A stretch of DNA of 64,000 bases from Arachidicoccus soli (GCF_003600625.1 NZ_CP032489.1:930001-994000), one strand, 5' to 3'; shown: positions 25,719-35,384, numbered from the stretch's first letter. Numbers and translations are program-made. Notes: generated by a model not told the origin, from the letters alone.

Positions 25719-27344
25719 ATGAAATTTTTTAAAAAATATTTCCTTTTACTGCTCGTAATTTTTTATTTCTCTTCTTGTAAAAAAGGAAAGAAAAATAATA
25801 AACAGATTTTTTATTACAATGAAACACGTGGGATTGCTACCTTAGATCCGGCTTTTGCTAAAAGTCAGTCGGTTATGTGGCCTATTTCTCAGATCTATAA
25901 TACGCTGATTACTTTAGATAGTAATTTGAATTTTATTCCTTCCATTGCTAAAAGCTGGGAAATAAGTAGCAATCATTTAGTGTATACTTTTCATTTGCAC
26001 CGAGATATTTTTTTTCAAGACAATAATGCCTTTAAAAATGGTAAAGGACGTCGTCTTATTGCACAGGACGTTGTGTATAGTTTCAATAGGATTTTGGATC
26101 CGGCAACAGCCAGTAGTGGGGCATGGATTTTTAATAATCGCATAGCGAAAAATGGCTTCAAAGCACTTAATGATTCTACATTCCAGCTTAGTTTACTGAG
26201 GCCATTTCACCCTATTTTGGGTATTTTAAGTATGCAATATTGTTCGATTGTTCCACATGAAGTTGTAGATAAATATGGCCAAGATTTTGGCCACCATCCT
26301 TGTGGTACCGGCCCTTTTCAGATGAAATTTTGGGAAGATGATCAATCGCTGGTTTTAGAAAAAAATCCACACTATTGGGAGTTGGATTCGCAGGGTAAAC
26401 GCCTACCTTATCTTGACGCGGTAAGTATAAGTTTTATCAATAATAAAGCCAACGAATTTTTGCAATTCAGGCAAGGGAAATTGAGCTTTATCAATGATAT
26501 TGATCCCTCCTTTAAAGATGAAGTTATTACCAAAAGTGGTGTGCTTCATAAGCAATGGAAGGGTAGGATTGTTTTACAAAAACATGCTTATCTAAATACG
26601 CAATATTTAGGTATTTTAATGGACGAACATAATCCATTGTTAAAGAATTCTCCATTAAAAATAAAATCGATACGCCAAGCCATTAACTATGCGATTGATA
26701 AAAAACAATTGATGTTATATTTTCGTAATTCTATTGGAATGCCGGCAAATGCAGGTTTCGTGCCAGGAGGATTGCCTTCTCGAAATACAGATTCGGTAAA
26801 AGGTTATATTTTTAATCAGACGAAAGCATTGAAATTATTAAGGGATGCAGGGTTTCCTAACGGGAAGAATTTACCAATTATTAAACTGCAAACGAACCCA
26901 GATTATGCAGATATTGCCAGTTTTATTGCTAAACAAGAGAGTAATATAGGAATCAATTTACAAGTAGAAGTTTTGCAAAAAAGTATGTTATTGCAACAAA
27001 CAGCTCAATCTGAATCTGTATTTTTCCTGGGTAGTTGGATCGCCGATTACCCGGACGCAGAAAACTACATGGCTGTTTTTTATAGTAAAAATCCGGCGCC
27101 TCCCAACTATACAAGATACAATAACCCGGCTTTCGATGCTATGTATAATCAGTCTTTACAAGAAAATAATGATTCTATTCGTTATGTATTATACAGAAAA
27201 ATGGATCAGCTGATTATTGATGATGCGCCAATAGTTCCTATTTTTTATGATGAAGTGATAAGGCTTGTTCAGCCTAATATTCAAGGCTTTCATACGGATG
27301 CACTTAATTCATTAGATTTGAAAAGAGTATATTGCTCAAAGTGA
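25719..27344 (+). CDS. Oligopeptide-type ABC transporter substrate-binding lipoprotein (family 5), 3' end altered by IS605-type element
   Basis: The 541-residue protein has a lipoprotein signal ending at Cys20 (FYFSSCKKG) and the family-5 solute-binding fold: RGIATLDPAFAKS, SWEISSNHLVYTFHLHRDIFFQD, DVVYSFNRILDP, HHPCGTGPFQMKFWEDDQSLVLEKNPHYWE and IRQAINYAIDKKQLM. It should bind oligopeptides or similar ligands in the periplasm; no permease or ATPase genes are adjacent. I start at the ATG at 25719, after a TTG codon. The TGA stop (27342-27344) lies within the terminal bases of the adjacent IS605-type element, so the native stop was probably displaced and a few C-terminal residues may be lost or changed. 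Confidence 0.88.
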   Translation: MKFFKKYFLLLLVIFYFSSCKKGKKNNKQIFYYNETRGIATLDPAFAKSQSVMWPISQIYNTLITLDSNLNFIPSIAKSWEISSNHLVYTFHLHRDIFFQDNNAFKNGKGRRLIAQDVVYSFNRILDPATASSGAWIFNNRIAKNGFKALNDSTFQLSLLRPFHPILGILSMQYCSIVPHEVVDKYGQDFGHHPCGTGPFQMKFWEDDQSLVLEKNPHYWELDSQGKRLPYLDAVSISFINNKANEFLQFRQGKLSFINDIDPSFKDEVITKSGVLHKQWKGRIVLQKHAYLNTQYLGILMDEHNPLLKNSPLKIKSIRQAINYAIDKKQLMLYFRNSIGMPANAGFVPGGLPSRNTDSVKGYIFNQTKALKLLRDAGFPNGKNLPIIKLQTNPDYADIASFIAKQESNIGINLQVEVLQKSMLLQQTAQSESVFFLGSWIADYPDAENYMAVFYSKNPAPPNYTRYNNPAFDAMYNQSLQENNDSIRYVLYRKMDQLIIDDAPIVPIFYDEVIRLVQPNIQGFHTDALNSLDLKRVYCSK

Positions 27345-27480
27345 ACTACCCATTCACGCAAAGCGATGAGTGGGCTTCTCAACCCATACGCACAGCCTAA
27401 TGGCTCACGTTAACGGTTGAAGGCTTTATCCGAAGCCCGAATGTTTTAATATTCAAAGCGGCATTTTCATCTCTTTCGTG
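27341..27480 (-). ncRNA. Candidate omega RNA of TnpB
   Basis: The region spans the 3' end of tnpB to the element tip and contains the conserved terminal hairpin at 27349-27374. In this family the guide RNA scaffold overlaps the tnpB 3' end and the guide is the flanking host DNA. Here that would be the last codons of the binding-protein gene (about 27321-27340). Position is inferred from family knowledge; exact ends are unknown. Confidence 0.5.
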
Positions 27481-28530
27481 ATGAGTGCCGCATGATTGAC
27501 AAGTCCAAGACCTGTCCTTCAAACTTAGTTCTTTGAAAATATGTCCGCAATGTGAACACAATTTGGACGATGGTTGAAACCTGCCGATGTACAGGATATT
27601 CTTTCCGTACCATTCGGCTTTGTATTCCAGCATCGTTTTGAATTTGTGCCATCCTACTTCACCAATAGCAAGGGCAATTTTTTCGTTTTGCATCATGCCT
27701 TTGATGTTTAAATCTTCAAGGCAAATGCTGTTGTAAGAACGAATGATGTGCGTACTTGCTTTGTGTAAGTAGTCCTCACGTTGGTTTTTGATGTGTTCGT
27801 GAAGTTTAGCAACTACCAGTTTTTGTTTCAGGAAGTTTTTGCTTTGCTCCTTCGCACCCCTTTTAAATCTACGGCTCAACTTTCTTTGTTCTACCCGAAG
27901 CCTTCTAAGATTATTTCTTAGATGCTTTGGATTGTCAAAGGTTGTTCCGTCTGAAAGGGTAGCAAAAGTTTTCACGCCCATATCTATTCCAACGGTTGTT
28001 TTCTGCATTACAGGTTTTTTCTTCGGCAACTGCTTTTGGTTCTCAACCAGTATGCTTACGAAGTATTTGCCTGTTGAAGTCCTGGAAACGGTTACTGTTT
28101 TAATCTCGCCTTTAAATTGGCGATGAAAAATACAGGTTACATTTTTCAGCTTCGGGAGGAAGATGATACTGTTCTCAAAGTCTGTTTTCACACCTTGCGG
28201 AAACTGTATGGATTGTTTGCGATGCTTTGATTTAAACTTAGGGAAGCCGCCACCTTTAAAGAATTGGGTGTAGGCATTGTCTAAGTTTCTCAAACTCATT
28301 TGAAGCGTTTGTGAAGGGCACTCCTGCAACCATGTTGCTTCGGTGTCTTTCAGTTCCTTCATCTGGTTCGCAAGGTCTATACAGGTTAAATGCTTACGTG
28401 CGGTAGTCCATGCTTGCATTTTTGTTTCCAGTCCAAGATTGAAAACAAAACGACAGCTACCAAAGAACTTAGCCAGTTGTTGCTTTTGTTCTTCGGTAGG
28501 CAGGAGGCAATATTTGTAGGCTTTGAGCAT
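27397..28530 (-). CDS. tnpB: TnpB RNA-guided endonuclease (IS605 OrfB)
   Basis: The 377-residue protein has an intact RuvC nuclease: Asp183 (VGIDMGVKTFA), Glu272 (CLEDLNIKG) and Asp354 (HERDENAALNI), with a zinc ribbon at Cys325/Cys328 and Cys344/Cys347. The N-terminal helix-turn-helix region starts LKAYKYCLLPTEEQKQQL. I start at the internal ATG at 28530, because this gives the standard N-terminus; the 18 preceding codons look like leader. TnpB cuts double-stranded DNA guided by an RNA from its own 3' end, helping the element persist. All key residues are present, so it may be active. Confidence 0.93.
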   Translation of the reverse strand: MLKAYKYCLLPTEEQKQQLAKFFGSCRFVFNLGLETKMQAWTTARKHLTCIDLANQMKELKDTEATWLQECPSQTLQMSLRNLDNAYTQFFKGGGFPKFKSKHRKQSIQFPQGVKTDFENSIIFLPKLKNVTCIFHRQFKGEIKTVTVSRTSTGKYFVSILVENQKQLPKKKPVMQKTTVGIDMGVKTFATLSDGTTFDNPKHLRNNLRRLRVEQRKLSRRFKRGAKEQSKNFLKQKLVVAKLHEHIKNQREDYLHKASTHIIRSYNSICLEDLNIKGMMQNEKIALAIGEVGWHKFKTMLEYKAEWYGKNILYIGRFQPSSKLCSHCGHIFKELSLKDRSWTCQSCGTHHERDENAALNIKTFGLRIKPSTVNVSH

Positions 28531-28605
28531 TGATGTAAAGGTAATGATTTTTCTTACAAAACCCGCTACGTTTTTGTAAACCATTCCCTATTCAGGTAAA
28601 AAGGG

Positions 28606-29037
28606 ATTTACAAAAACTACGCTACTAAGTCTCAAAAATCTAACTACCAGTCTACCAATCGTTCAAAGCACTACTTAAAATGCCATCTCATTTTTGTTTG
28701 TAAGTACCGTAAGGCAATGCTTGTCGGTCAGCTTAATGATGATGTTAAGCGTATCTTTCTCTCTATCGCTGAAAATTCAGATTTTGAAATTGAAGTGATG
28801 GAGACAGATACAGACCATGTACATTTCCTTATTCGCTACATTCCTCGCCTGTCTATTGTGCAAATTGTTCGCAGGTTAAAGCAGGAAAGCACTCGTCAGT
28901 TGTGGTTGCTGCATGGCAAAATACTCCGTAAGCAATATTGGTATCAGAAATTACTTTGGTCGGATGGCTATTTCGTTTGTTCCATTGGTGAAGCATCACC
29001 TGAAACAGTCAGGCAATACATCCTTTCACAAGGTTAA
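28606..29037 (+). CDS. tnpA: TnpA Y1 transposase (IS200/IS605)
   Basis: The protein has about 143 residues if translation starts upstream of the first ATG (28717). That ATG would delete the first strand HYLKCHLIFVCKYRK, which is essential to the fold, so the true start is probably a rare codon such as the ATT at 28606; this is uncertain. The HUH motif is HVH at 28816-28824 (TDHVHFLIRY) and the nucleophile Tyr is at 29017-29019 (ETVRQYILSQG). It excises and inserts the element as single-stranded DNA. It is divergent from tnpB with about 75 bp between starts. Confidence 0.8.
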   Translation: MYKNYATKSQKSNYQSTNRSKHYLKCHLIFVCKYRKAMLVGQLNDDVKRIFLSIAENSDFEIEVMETDTDHVHFLIRYIPRLSIVQIVRRLKQESTRQLWLLHGKILRKQYWYQKLLWSDGYFVCSIGEASPETVRQYILSQG

Positions 29038-29125
29038 TCATTTTCAATCATTATGTAAGTGTAACGGAGTGTCGCTTACATCCCATCCACGTAAACGATG
29101 GACGGGTTTTACGCTCCATCATATA

Positions 29126-29507
29126 AATATTACTATTACAGTTAGAACCATTCATAATGGCTTCTTCCTCAATACTATTTTTTTGCCCAACCTAGTATTA
29201 TTTCAAATAGCCATTATAATAATTACCAATATGTGGTATTGTTGCAAAAAATTGATTGATAATTCAATAAATAGACTAGTTGATTCCAATGAAACAAGAA
29301 ATATTAGCAATGCTGGTTTCTTAAGACTCTAGGGGAGAGCAAAAGTTATATAGAATTATTTAAGGATACTAAGTTATTGTATATCCATTTTCCAGAGCAA
29401 GACCTAACAATGATTTACAAGAAAGAAAAATGACTAGACTATTATTACAGTAAAATTAGAAGTGGTTCTTATTTTATTAAGATTGTCCAGAAAATGAATG
29501 AATTAAT
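29126..29507. other. Intergenic stretch right of the IS605-type element
   Basis: AT-rich DNA with no gene I can support. Frames through it are fragmentary and have no family resemblance. Confidence 0.5.
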
Positions 29508-29753
29508 TTAATCAACTTTTCTCTTGAAATCTGACCATAGATGTTTTTGGGTTCTAAATTCTTTTTTTTTGGTTCGCTGCCACCTTCTACATGTAACTAT
29601 AAAACTATCTTCTGTAACCGAAACTACTTGATATTTTCCGGGTTTAGAGTAAAGAAGTATATTGTCTCCCACTTGACATGGGAAAGACGCATTAGAATCA
29701 GCAGCATTAGGAATTTTGCTCACTCGGAAAAAGCTCTTTAATGAATTTATCAT
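29508..29753 (-). CDS. Small hypothetical protein
   Basis: An 81-codon frame starts at an ATG on the minus strand. The translation looks like a small beta-rich domain (VGDNILLYSKPGKYQVVSV, then DSFIVTCRRWQ) with a basic C-terminus (RTKKKEFRTQKHLWSDFKRKVD), perhaps SH3-like. I recognise no family. Amino-acid composition is coding-like, unlike the overlapping plus-strand frame. It is divergent from guaB and stands alone. Confidence 0.5.
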   Translation of the reverse strand: MINSLKSFFRVSKIPNAADSNASFPCQVGDNILLYSKPGKYQVVSVTEDSFIVTCRRWQRTKKKEFRTQKHLWSDFKRKVD

Positions 29754-29880
29754 CTCCTTAAGATTTGCGGCTTAAAAATTAGTTTTGATTGGTATTACAA
29801 AGTTAATGGGAAAATAGCGGTAAATGGATAAATTTTTTATTGTTTATTTATTAATAATATGTAAAGAGAGGTAGAAAAAA

Positions 29881-31414
<1,534 letters not shown>

Positions 31415-31430
31415 GATTCATGATTCTATT

Positions 31431-31467
31431 AAAGCCCTGCACAATGAGAAAATTGCAGGGCTTTTTT
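31431..31467 (+). terminator. Intrinsic terminator of guaB
   Basis: AAAGCCCTGCA pairs with TGCAGGGCTTT around a 12-base loop, followed by TTT. Confidence 0.9.
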
Positions 31468-31590
31468 AATTTATTAGATAGCGTTAAAAAAAATGATAAG
31501 AATGCTGAATTATTATTTTCTTTCCGATGTATGCATATAAATCACTTAAATAACAAATCTTATTTTGTCATTCAAATAGCTCTTATACAT

Positions 31591-31609
31591 CTACCTGCTT
31601 CGCAGGTAG
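31591..31609. repeat. Perfect palindromic hairpin (REP-like)
   Basis: CTACCTGC TTC GCAGGTAG is a perfect 8-bp stem with a 3-base loop, without a T-run. Similar CTACCTGC palindromes are frequent dispersed elements in other bacteria. Only one copy is seen here. The rest of 31468-31680 shows no gene. Confidence 0.55.
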
Positions 31610-31680
31610 GTCAACATCATCAGAACCTAAAGTTGAAGTTATCAATTTTAAAGAAACCACTGTATATTGATTTGTTTTTA

Positions 31681-31730
31681 GTATCAAAACCTTTAATCAA
31701 TTTGTAGTTTTGATACTATCAAATGATACC
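31681..31730. promoter_or_regulatory. Upstream operator region of the fic gene
   Basis: GTATCAAAAC (31681-31690) and GTTTTGATAC (31707-31716) form a perfect 10-bp inverted repeat. Overlapping it, GATACTATCAAATGATA (31712-31728) is a partial copy of the palindrome that lies at 31789-31810. Confidence 0.6.
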
Positions 31731-31788
31731 ATTGCTGTCAAATATTTTTTAGATATTAGCTATTTTAGCCTGATTAATAACTATCTTT

Positions 31789-31810
31789 GATACTATCAAA
31801 TGATAGTATC
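31789..31810. promoter_or_regulatory. Perfect palindromic operator directly upstream of fic
   Basis: GATACTATC AAAT GATAGTATC is a perfect 9-bp inverted repeat with a 4-base spacer, ending 6 bases before the fic start codon. A second, partial copy lies about 77 bp upstream. The position fits repression of fic, possibly by its own C-terminal winged helix. Confidence 0.65.
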
Positions 31811-31816
31811 ATCGTA

Positions 31817-32773
31817 ATGAAGCCTCCATATATTATTACAAGTGAGATTTTAAAATTAGTTACTTCTATTTCAGAAAGAATAGGAGAAATTAATGCTACT
31901 CACTTATATAAACCCACCACCGAACTAAGAAAAAAGAATCGTATAAAAACGATTCAATCATCTTTGGAAATTGAGGGCAACACTTTAACCGAGGAACAAA
32001 TTACCGCACTGTTGGAAAATAAACGTGTTATTGCACCTAAAAAGGATATTTTAGAAGTGCAAAATGCTATAAAGGTTTATGATAAATTAAATAAATTTAA
32101 TCCTTATCAACTAAAAGATTTGGAAAAAGCACATTTAGTTTTAATGAATGGGTTGATTGGTAATGCAGGAAAATTAAGAACTACAAATGTTGGGATTATA
32201 AAAGGTTCGAAAATAGAGCATGTTGCTCCAAATGGAATAATGGTAAAAGGCTTGATGAAAGACCTTTTCGCTTACCTGAAAAAAGACAAAGATTTAATTC
32301 TAATCAAAAGTTGTGTGTTTCATTATGAATTTGAATTTGTACATCCGTTTATTGATGGAAACGGTAGAATGGGCAGATTATGGCAAACACTGATTTTAAT
32401 GCAACAATATCCTGTTTTTGAGTTTTTACCAATCGAAAACTTGATCAAGCAAAAACAAAATGAGTATTACACTAAACTTTCAGAATCAGGCAAAAAAGGT
32501 AGCTCAACACCATTTATCGAGTTTATGCTTGGAATCATTCTGAACACTTTGGAAGCACTTTTACAATCTCAAAACAAAACACTTCGCACAGATGACAGAA
32601 TAGCTCTGTTTAAAGAGAAAATCTGTCAAAATAAATTTAACCGAAAAGATTATTTACAAAGTTTTAAAAATATTTCTGCTCCTACTGCAAGCCGAGATTT
32701 GAAGCGGGCTGTTGAACAAAGTATTTTAATGAAGTTTGGAGAGCAACGATTAACAGAATATCAATTCAAATAA
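31817..32773 (+). CDS. Class II Fic-domain protein (probable AMP-transferase)
   Basis: The 318-residue protein contains the complete Fic active motif HPFIDGNGRMGR starting at His176. It also has the N-terminal inhibitory helix motif SLEIEG (Ser49-x3-Glu53-Gly54), which defines class II Fic proteins that restrain themselves in cis. The C-terminal 60 residues (LFKEKICQNKFNRKDYLQSF...ISAPTASRDLKRAVEQSILMK) resemble a winged helix-turn-helix DNA-binding domain. The family transfers AMP to target proteins; the target here is unknown. I start at the ATG at 31817; upstream in-frame codons lie inside the operator palindrome. Confidence 0.9.
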   Translation: MKPPYIITSEILKLVTSISERIGEINATHLYKPTTELRKKNRIKTIQSSLEIEGNTLTEEQITALLENKRVIAPKKDILEVQNAIKVYDKLNKFNPYQLKDLEKAHLVLMNGLIGNAGKLRTTNVGIIKGSKIEHVAPNGIMVKGLMKDLFAYLKKDKDLILIKSCVFHYEFEFVHPFIDGNGRMGRLWQTLILMQQYPVFEFLPIENLIKQKQNEYYTKLSESGKKGSSTPFIEFMLGIILNTLEALLQSQNKTLRTDDRIALFKEKICQNKFNRKDYLQSFKNISAPTASRDLKRAVEQSILMKFGEQRLTEYQFK

Positions 32774-32787
32774 TTCCTTACATAATT

Positions 32788-33073
32788 ATGTTAGACCAAC
32801 CTTTTTCATCTAAGTCATATCAGGAAATTTTCGATACAGAAAATCGAAAAGGAGTTAATGTTGAGAAAAAATTAAAAGATGATTCTTCTGAGTCTTTGAC
32901 TAAAGTAGTCTGTTAATTTAAAGAATCTCAGAAAACAAATCCAACAAGAAAGGGATCTTGATAGGAAGAAAATACTTTATGCCGATAAGAAAAGATTAAA
33001 AATGGAAAGGGATACGATAGTTGCAGAAGTACTGGACGAGGTAACTGATGAAATTGATAATCAAAAATCATAA
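32788..33073 (+). pseudogene. Frameshifted fragment resembling the N-terminus of a defence-type reverse transcriptase
   Basis: The first frame (ATG at 32788) reads LDQPFSSKSYQEIFDTENRKG and ends at a TAA after 42 codons. The +1 frame then continues NLKNLRKQIQQERDLDRKK to a TAA at 33071-33073. The (F/Y)xxIFDxENRKG segment recalls the N-terminus of bacterial non-LTR-type defence reverse transcriptases. The polymerase domain (YADD motif) is absent. It is therefore a remnant or, less likely, two tiny genes. It starts 15 bp after fic. Confidence 0.4.
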
Positions 33074-33106
33074 AACTGTTGTAAAACCTTTATTTACAAC
33101 AGTTTT
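33072..33106 (+). terminator. Intrinsic terminator after the fic unit
   Basis: AAAACTGTTGTAAA pairs perfectly with TTTACAACAGTTTT around a 7-base loop. Confidence 0.85.
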
Positions 33107-33150
33107 GCCTGTTTTTACACTTTGATATATATTTACTGAAAATTTATTTA

Positions 33151-34637
33151 AACCCAAAAAGTTCAATGGGACCAAATTTCTAATGACGGTCATTAGAAAT
33201 TTGTAGTTGTAAGTTATTGAATATCAAATATTAATTTTGCATAGTACTAGTATGATTTTTTGTAATTTAGTGTAAGAAAATCTTACAGCCATGACCGTTA
33301 CCAAAATTGAGTTTACAGATAAGGAAGTGACCGCTCATGGAGGCATTATTTTGCTACAAAAGATGCTGGAACAAATGAAGTTTACCCATTTTTTGGAGCG
33401 GACTCCGTTGCCTCAGCCCGGCTCCAACAGAGGTTATGATCCTGTTCAGATTATTCTGCAGTTCATTGTTTCTGTTTGGTGTGGAGCTAATAGGTACGAG
33501 CATTTGGAAGTGGCCCGTTTCGATGGTGTTTTACAACAGCTATTCGGCTGGGAACGCATGGCGGGACATAGGGCCTTTGTAAGATTTTTTCAAAAATTTA
33601 CCATGAAGACCAACAGCCGCGTGTTTCCGGCTTTCTACAAATGGTTTTTCGACAATCTTTCTTTTGACAACTATACTTTGGATTTTGATTCTTCCGTCAT
33701 TACCCGTTATGGGGAGCAGCAAGGTGCAGCAGTAGGCTACAACGCGAAGAAGCCGGGCCGTAAGTCGCACCATCCGCTTATGGCTTTTGTGTCTGATGTG
33801 CAAATGGTGGCCAATTTTTGGCTCAGAAGTGGTGATGCACATACTGCCAACAATTTTGAGGCATTTATGGAGTCGACTTTGGCCAATCTTCAAAACAAAC
33901 AAATTGGGCTGCTGAGGGCGGATAGCGGATTTTATTCCAAGAAAATATTTGAACTTTTGGAAAACAGGGCTGCCCCTGTTTCCTATATCATAGCCTGTCC
34001 CCTGTACACTACCATTCAGCGGCATATTCAAAGCCAAAAGACATGGCTACAGCTTGACAATGGTATCGAAATTTGTGCTACGCATTACCAATCACCTATG
34101 TGGGACGCACCCCGAAGATTGATAATAGTTAGGCAAGAAATAGCAGAAAGGCCTAAGGCTACCGGCAAAACATTACGACTGTTTGAAGATGACGATATAG
34201 TGTCAGGTTATCGGCACAGCTGCTATATAACCAACCTAAAACTCCCTGCCGCAGAGGTTTGGAGACTATATAGAGGTAGGGCCAATTGTGAAAATCAAAT
34301 CAAAGAACTCAAATATGATTATGCAGTAGACAAGATGAATCAAAACAGTTTTGACGCTACAGAAACTACTATGAATTTTATCATGATAGCCTATAATTTA
34401 ATGAGCTTGTTTAAACAGGTAGTGATTCCTACCAAAGCAAAACCCATGCTTAAAACGATCAGATACACTACTTTAAACATTGGAAGCTACATCGTGAAAA
34501 ATGGCAGGGACAGCGTGCTCAAAATGTCTTTACAGATGAAACAACGAAAATGGATTAGGCAACTCTGGGCTAACATCGACAACATCAAACAACCATTCAT
34601 AATTATTGATTCATAGTTCTAATGAACTTTTTGGGTT
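33151..34637 (+). mobile_element. IS1380-family insertion sequence (intact)
   Basis: The 1,487-bp element has perfect 15-bp terminal inverted repeats, AACCCAAAAAGTTCA at 33151-33165 and TGAACTTTTTGGGTT at 34623-34637. It carries one full-length transposase gene. Just inside the left end, AAATTTCTAATGAC and GTCATTAGAAATTT form a further perfect hairpin. It ends 38 bp before the atpZ start codon, so it may have separated atpZ from its old promoter. Confidence 0.9.
33291..34616 (+). CDS. IS1380-family transposase
   Basis: The 441-residue transposase is full length. The DDE core is visible: LDFDSSVITRYG (first Asp), LLRADSGFYSKK (second Asp) and RGRANCENQIKELKYD (Glu, in the YREK-like region). 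The hallmark GYNAKKPGRKSHHPLMAF segment is typical of IS1380. No frameshift or stop interrupts the frame, so it may be active. GC content is higher than that of the surrounding genes (codons such as GCC and CTG are used more), consistent with recent arrival. Confidence 0.93.
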   Translation: MTVTKIEFTDKEVTAHGGIILLQKMLEQMKFTHFLERTPLPQPGSNRGYDPVQIILQFIVSVWCGANRYEHLEVARFDGVLQQLFGWERMAGHRAFVRFFQKFTMKTNSRVFPAFYKWFFDNLSFDNYTLDFDSSVITRYGEQQGAAVGYNAKKPGRKSHHPLMAFVSDVQMVANFWLRSGDAHTANNFEAFMESTLANLQNKQIGLLRADSGFYSKKIFELLENRAAPVSYIIACPLYTTIQRHIQSQKTWLQLDNGIEICATHYQSPMWDAPRRLIIVRQEIAERPKATGKTLRLFEDDDIVSGYRHSCYITNLKLPAAEVWRLYRGRANCENQIKELKYDYAVDKMNQNSFDATETTMNFIMIAYNLMSLFKQVVIPTKAKPMLKTIRYTTLNIGSYIVKNGRDSVLKMSLQMKQRKWIRQLWANIDNIKQPFIIIDS

Positions 34638-34675
34638 AAAAGTAAAGCCGGCTTGTTATATAATAATGAATCAAT

Positions 34676-34900
34676 ATGAATAGACCTATGAAAAATGGGA
34701 ATTCAAATAATTACATGCGCTACATCGGTTTGGGCATACAATTGATGTCTGGGGTAGGGTTAGCTATTTGGTTAGGGTATTGGATCGATGAAAAAGTAAA
34801 ATGGAAGTTGCCCATTTTTATATGGGTTTTGCCATTAATTATTTTGGTTTTTATGCTCGTAAAATTAGTGGAAGAATTTTCAAAGAAAAGCAAAAAATAG
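34676..34900 (+). CDS. atpZ: AtpZ/AtpI-family small membrane protein
   Basis: The 74-residue protein has two predicted helices (about 15-35 and 44-65) joined by GYWIDEKVKWKLPIF, the hallmark of the AtpZ/AtpI family. It assists F-type ATP synthase assembly or Mg2+ supply and is normally encoded just upstream of atpB. Here no ATP synthase structural genes follow. The start codon is 38 bp from the IS1380 end, so expression may now depend on the element. A downstream ATG (codon 5) is also possible. Confidence 0.8.
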   Translation: MNRPMKNGNSNNYMRYIGLGIQLMSGVGLAIWLGYWIDEKVKWKLPIFIWVLPLIILVFMLVKLVEEFSKKSKK

Positions 34901-34940
34901 TTTCATTTTAAATAATTACTAAGCAATTAAGTTTTGTTGT

Positions 34941-34948
34941 TAAGTTTG
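34941..34948 (+). promoter_or_regulatory. TAnnTTTG promoter of the gene at 34971
   Basis: TAAGTTTG matches the -7 consensus and is followed by a leader of about 19 bases to the ATG. It gives the next gene a promoter independent of atpZ and the upstream IS1380. Confidence 0.6.
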
Positions 34949-34970
34949 CACAGGTGAAAAAAATATACAC

Positions 34971-35384
34971 ATGAAAAAGTTTGGATTAAAAAAGAACTAT
35001 GTTACTCTTTTGTTGTTATTTATAATTGTATGTACTTTTTGTTTGTTTTTGCGAAACGGGCTTATAAAATTGCCTTATTATGTAGATGCAAACGTAGTCG
35101 TTGTGGCCAATCTTATATTATTTTTATTAGCTCTGGTAGGAACTTTTCAACATGCCAAAGCGTTAAAGAACCCTAATCCAAATGTATTTATTCGCAGCAT
35201 TATGTTGATGACCGTTCTAAAGTTTTTAATTTTAGGAATAGCTGCTGTTGCTTATGTCTTGATTGCAAAAGAAACTAGGAATGTGCCCGCAATTATTATC
35301 TCTTTGATTTTATATGTTATCTACTCTGTCTTTGAGACGCGCGATGCATTTATTATGAATAAGAATAGCAATAAAAATGGCTAA
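34971..35384 (+). CDS. Four-helix membrane protein next to AtpZ
   Basis: The 137-residue protein has four predicted transmembrane helices (about 12-31, 42-60, 74-95, 103-122) with a short NPNPNVFIRS loop in the middle. The layout, length and position after atpZ resemble the ATP synthase protein I-like genes of Bacteroidota, so a role with the F0 sector is plausible but unproven. Its stop overlaps the start of the SprT-like gene by 8 bp, so the two are translated from one message. Confidence 0.65.
   Translation: MKKFGLKKNYVTLLLLFIIVCTFCLFLRNGLIKLPYYVDANVVVVANLILFLLALVGTFQHAKALKNPNPNVFIRSIMLMTVLKFLILGIAAVAYVLIAKETRNVPAIIISLILYVIYSVFETRDAFIMNKNSNKNG

Larger units (their letters stand above)
27341..29125. 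mobile_element. IS605-type element with divergent tnpB and tnpA
   Basis: The element carries tnpB (minus) and tnpA (plus), transcribed away from each other. Related subterminal hairpins lie near both ends: CCCATTCACGC...GCGATGAGTGGG at 27349-27374 and CCCATCCACG...CGATGGACGGG near 29088-29112. The left edge GTGAACTAC is the reverse complement of the GTAGTTCAC tip often seen at the tnpB end of this family. Long terminal inverted repeats are absent, as expected for single-strand transposition. The right boundary is approximate. Confidence 0.8.

Noticed and set aside
28913..29332. A 139-codon frame overlapping tnpA and running beyond it
   Set aside because: It shadows the tnpA frame and its tail crosses the non-coding end of the element.
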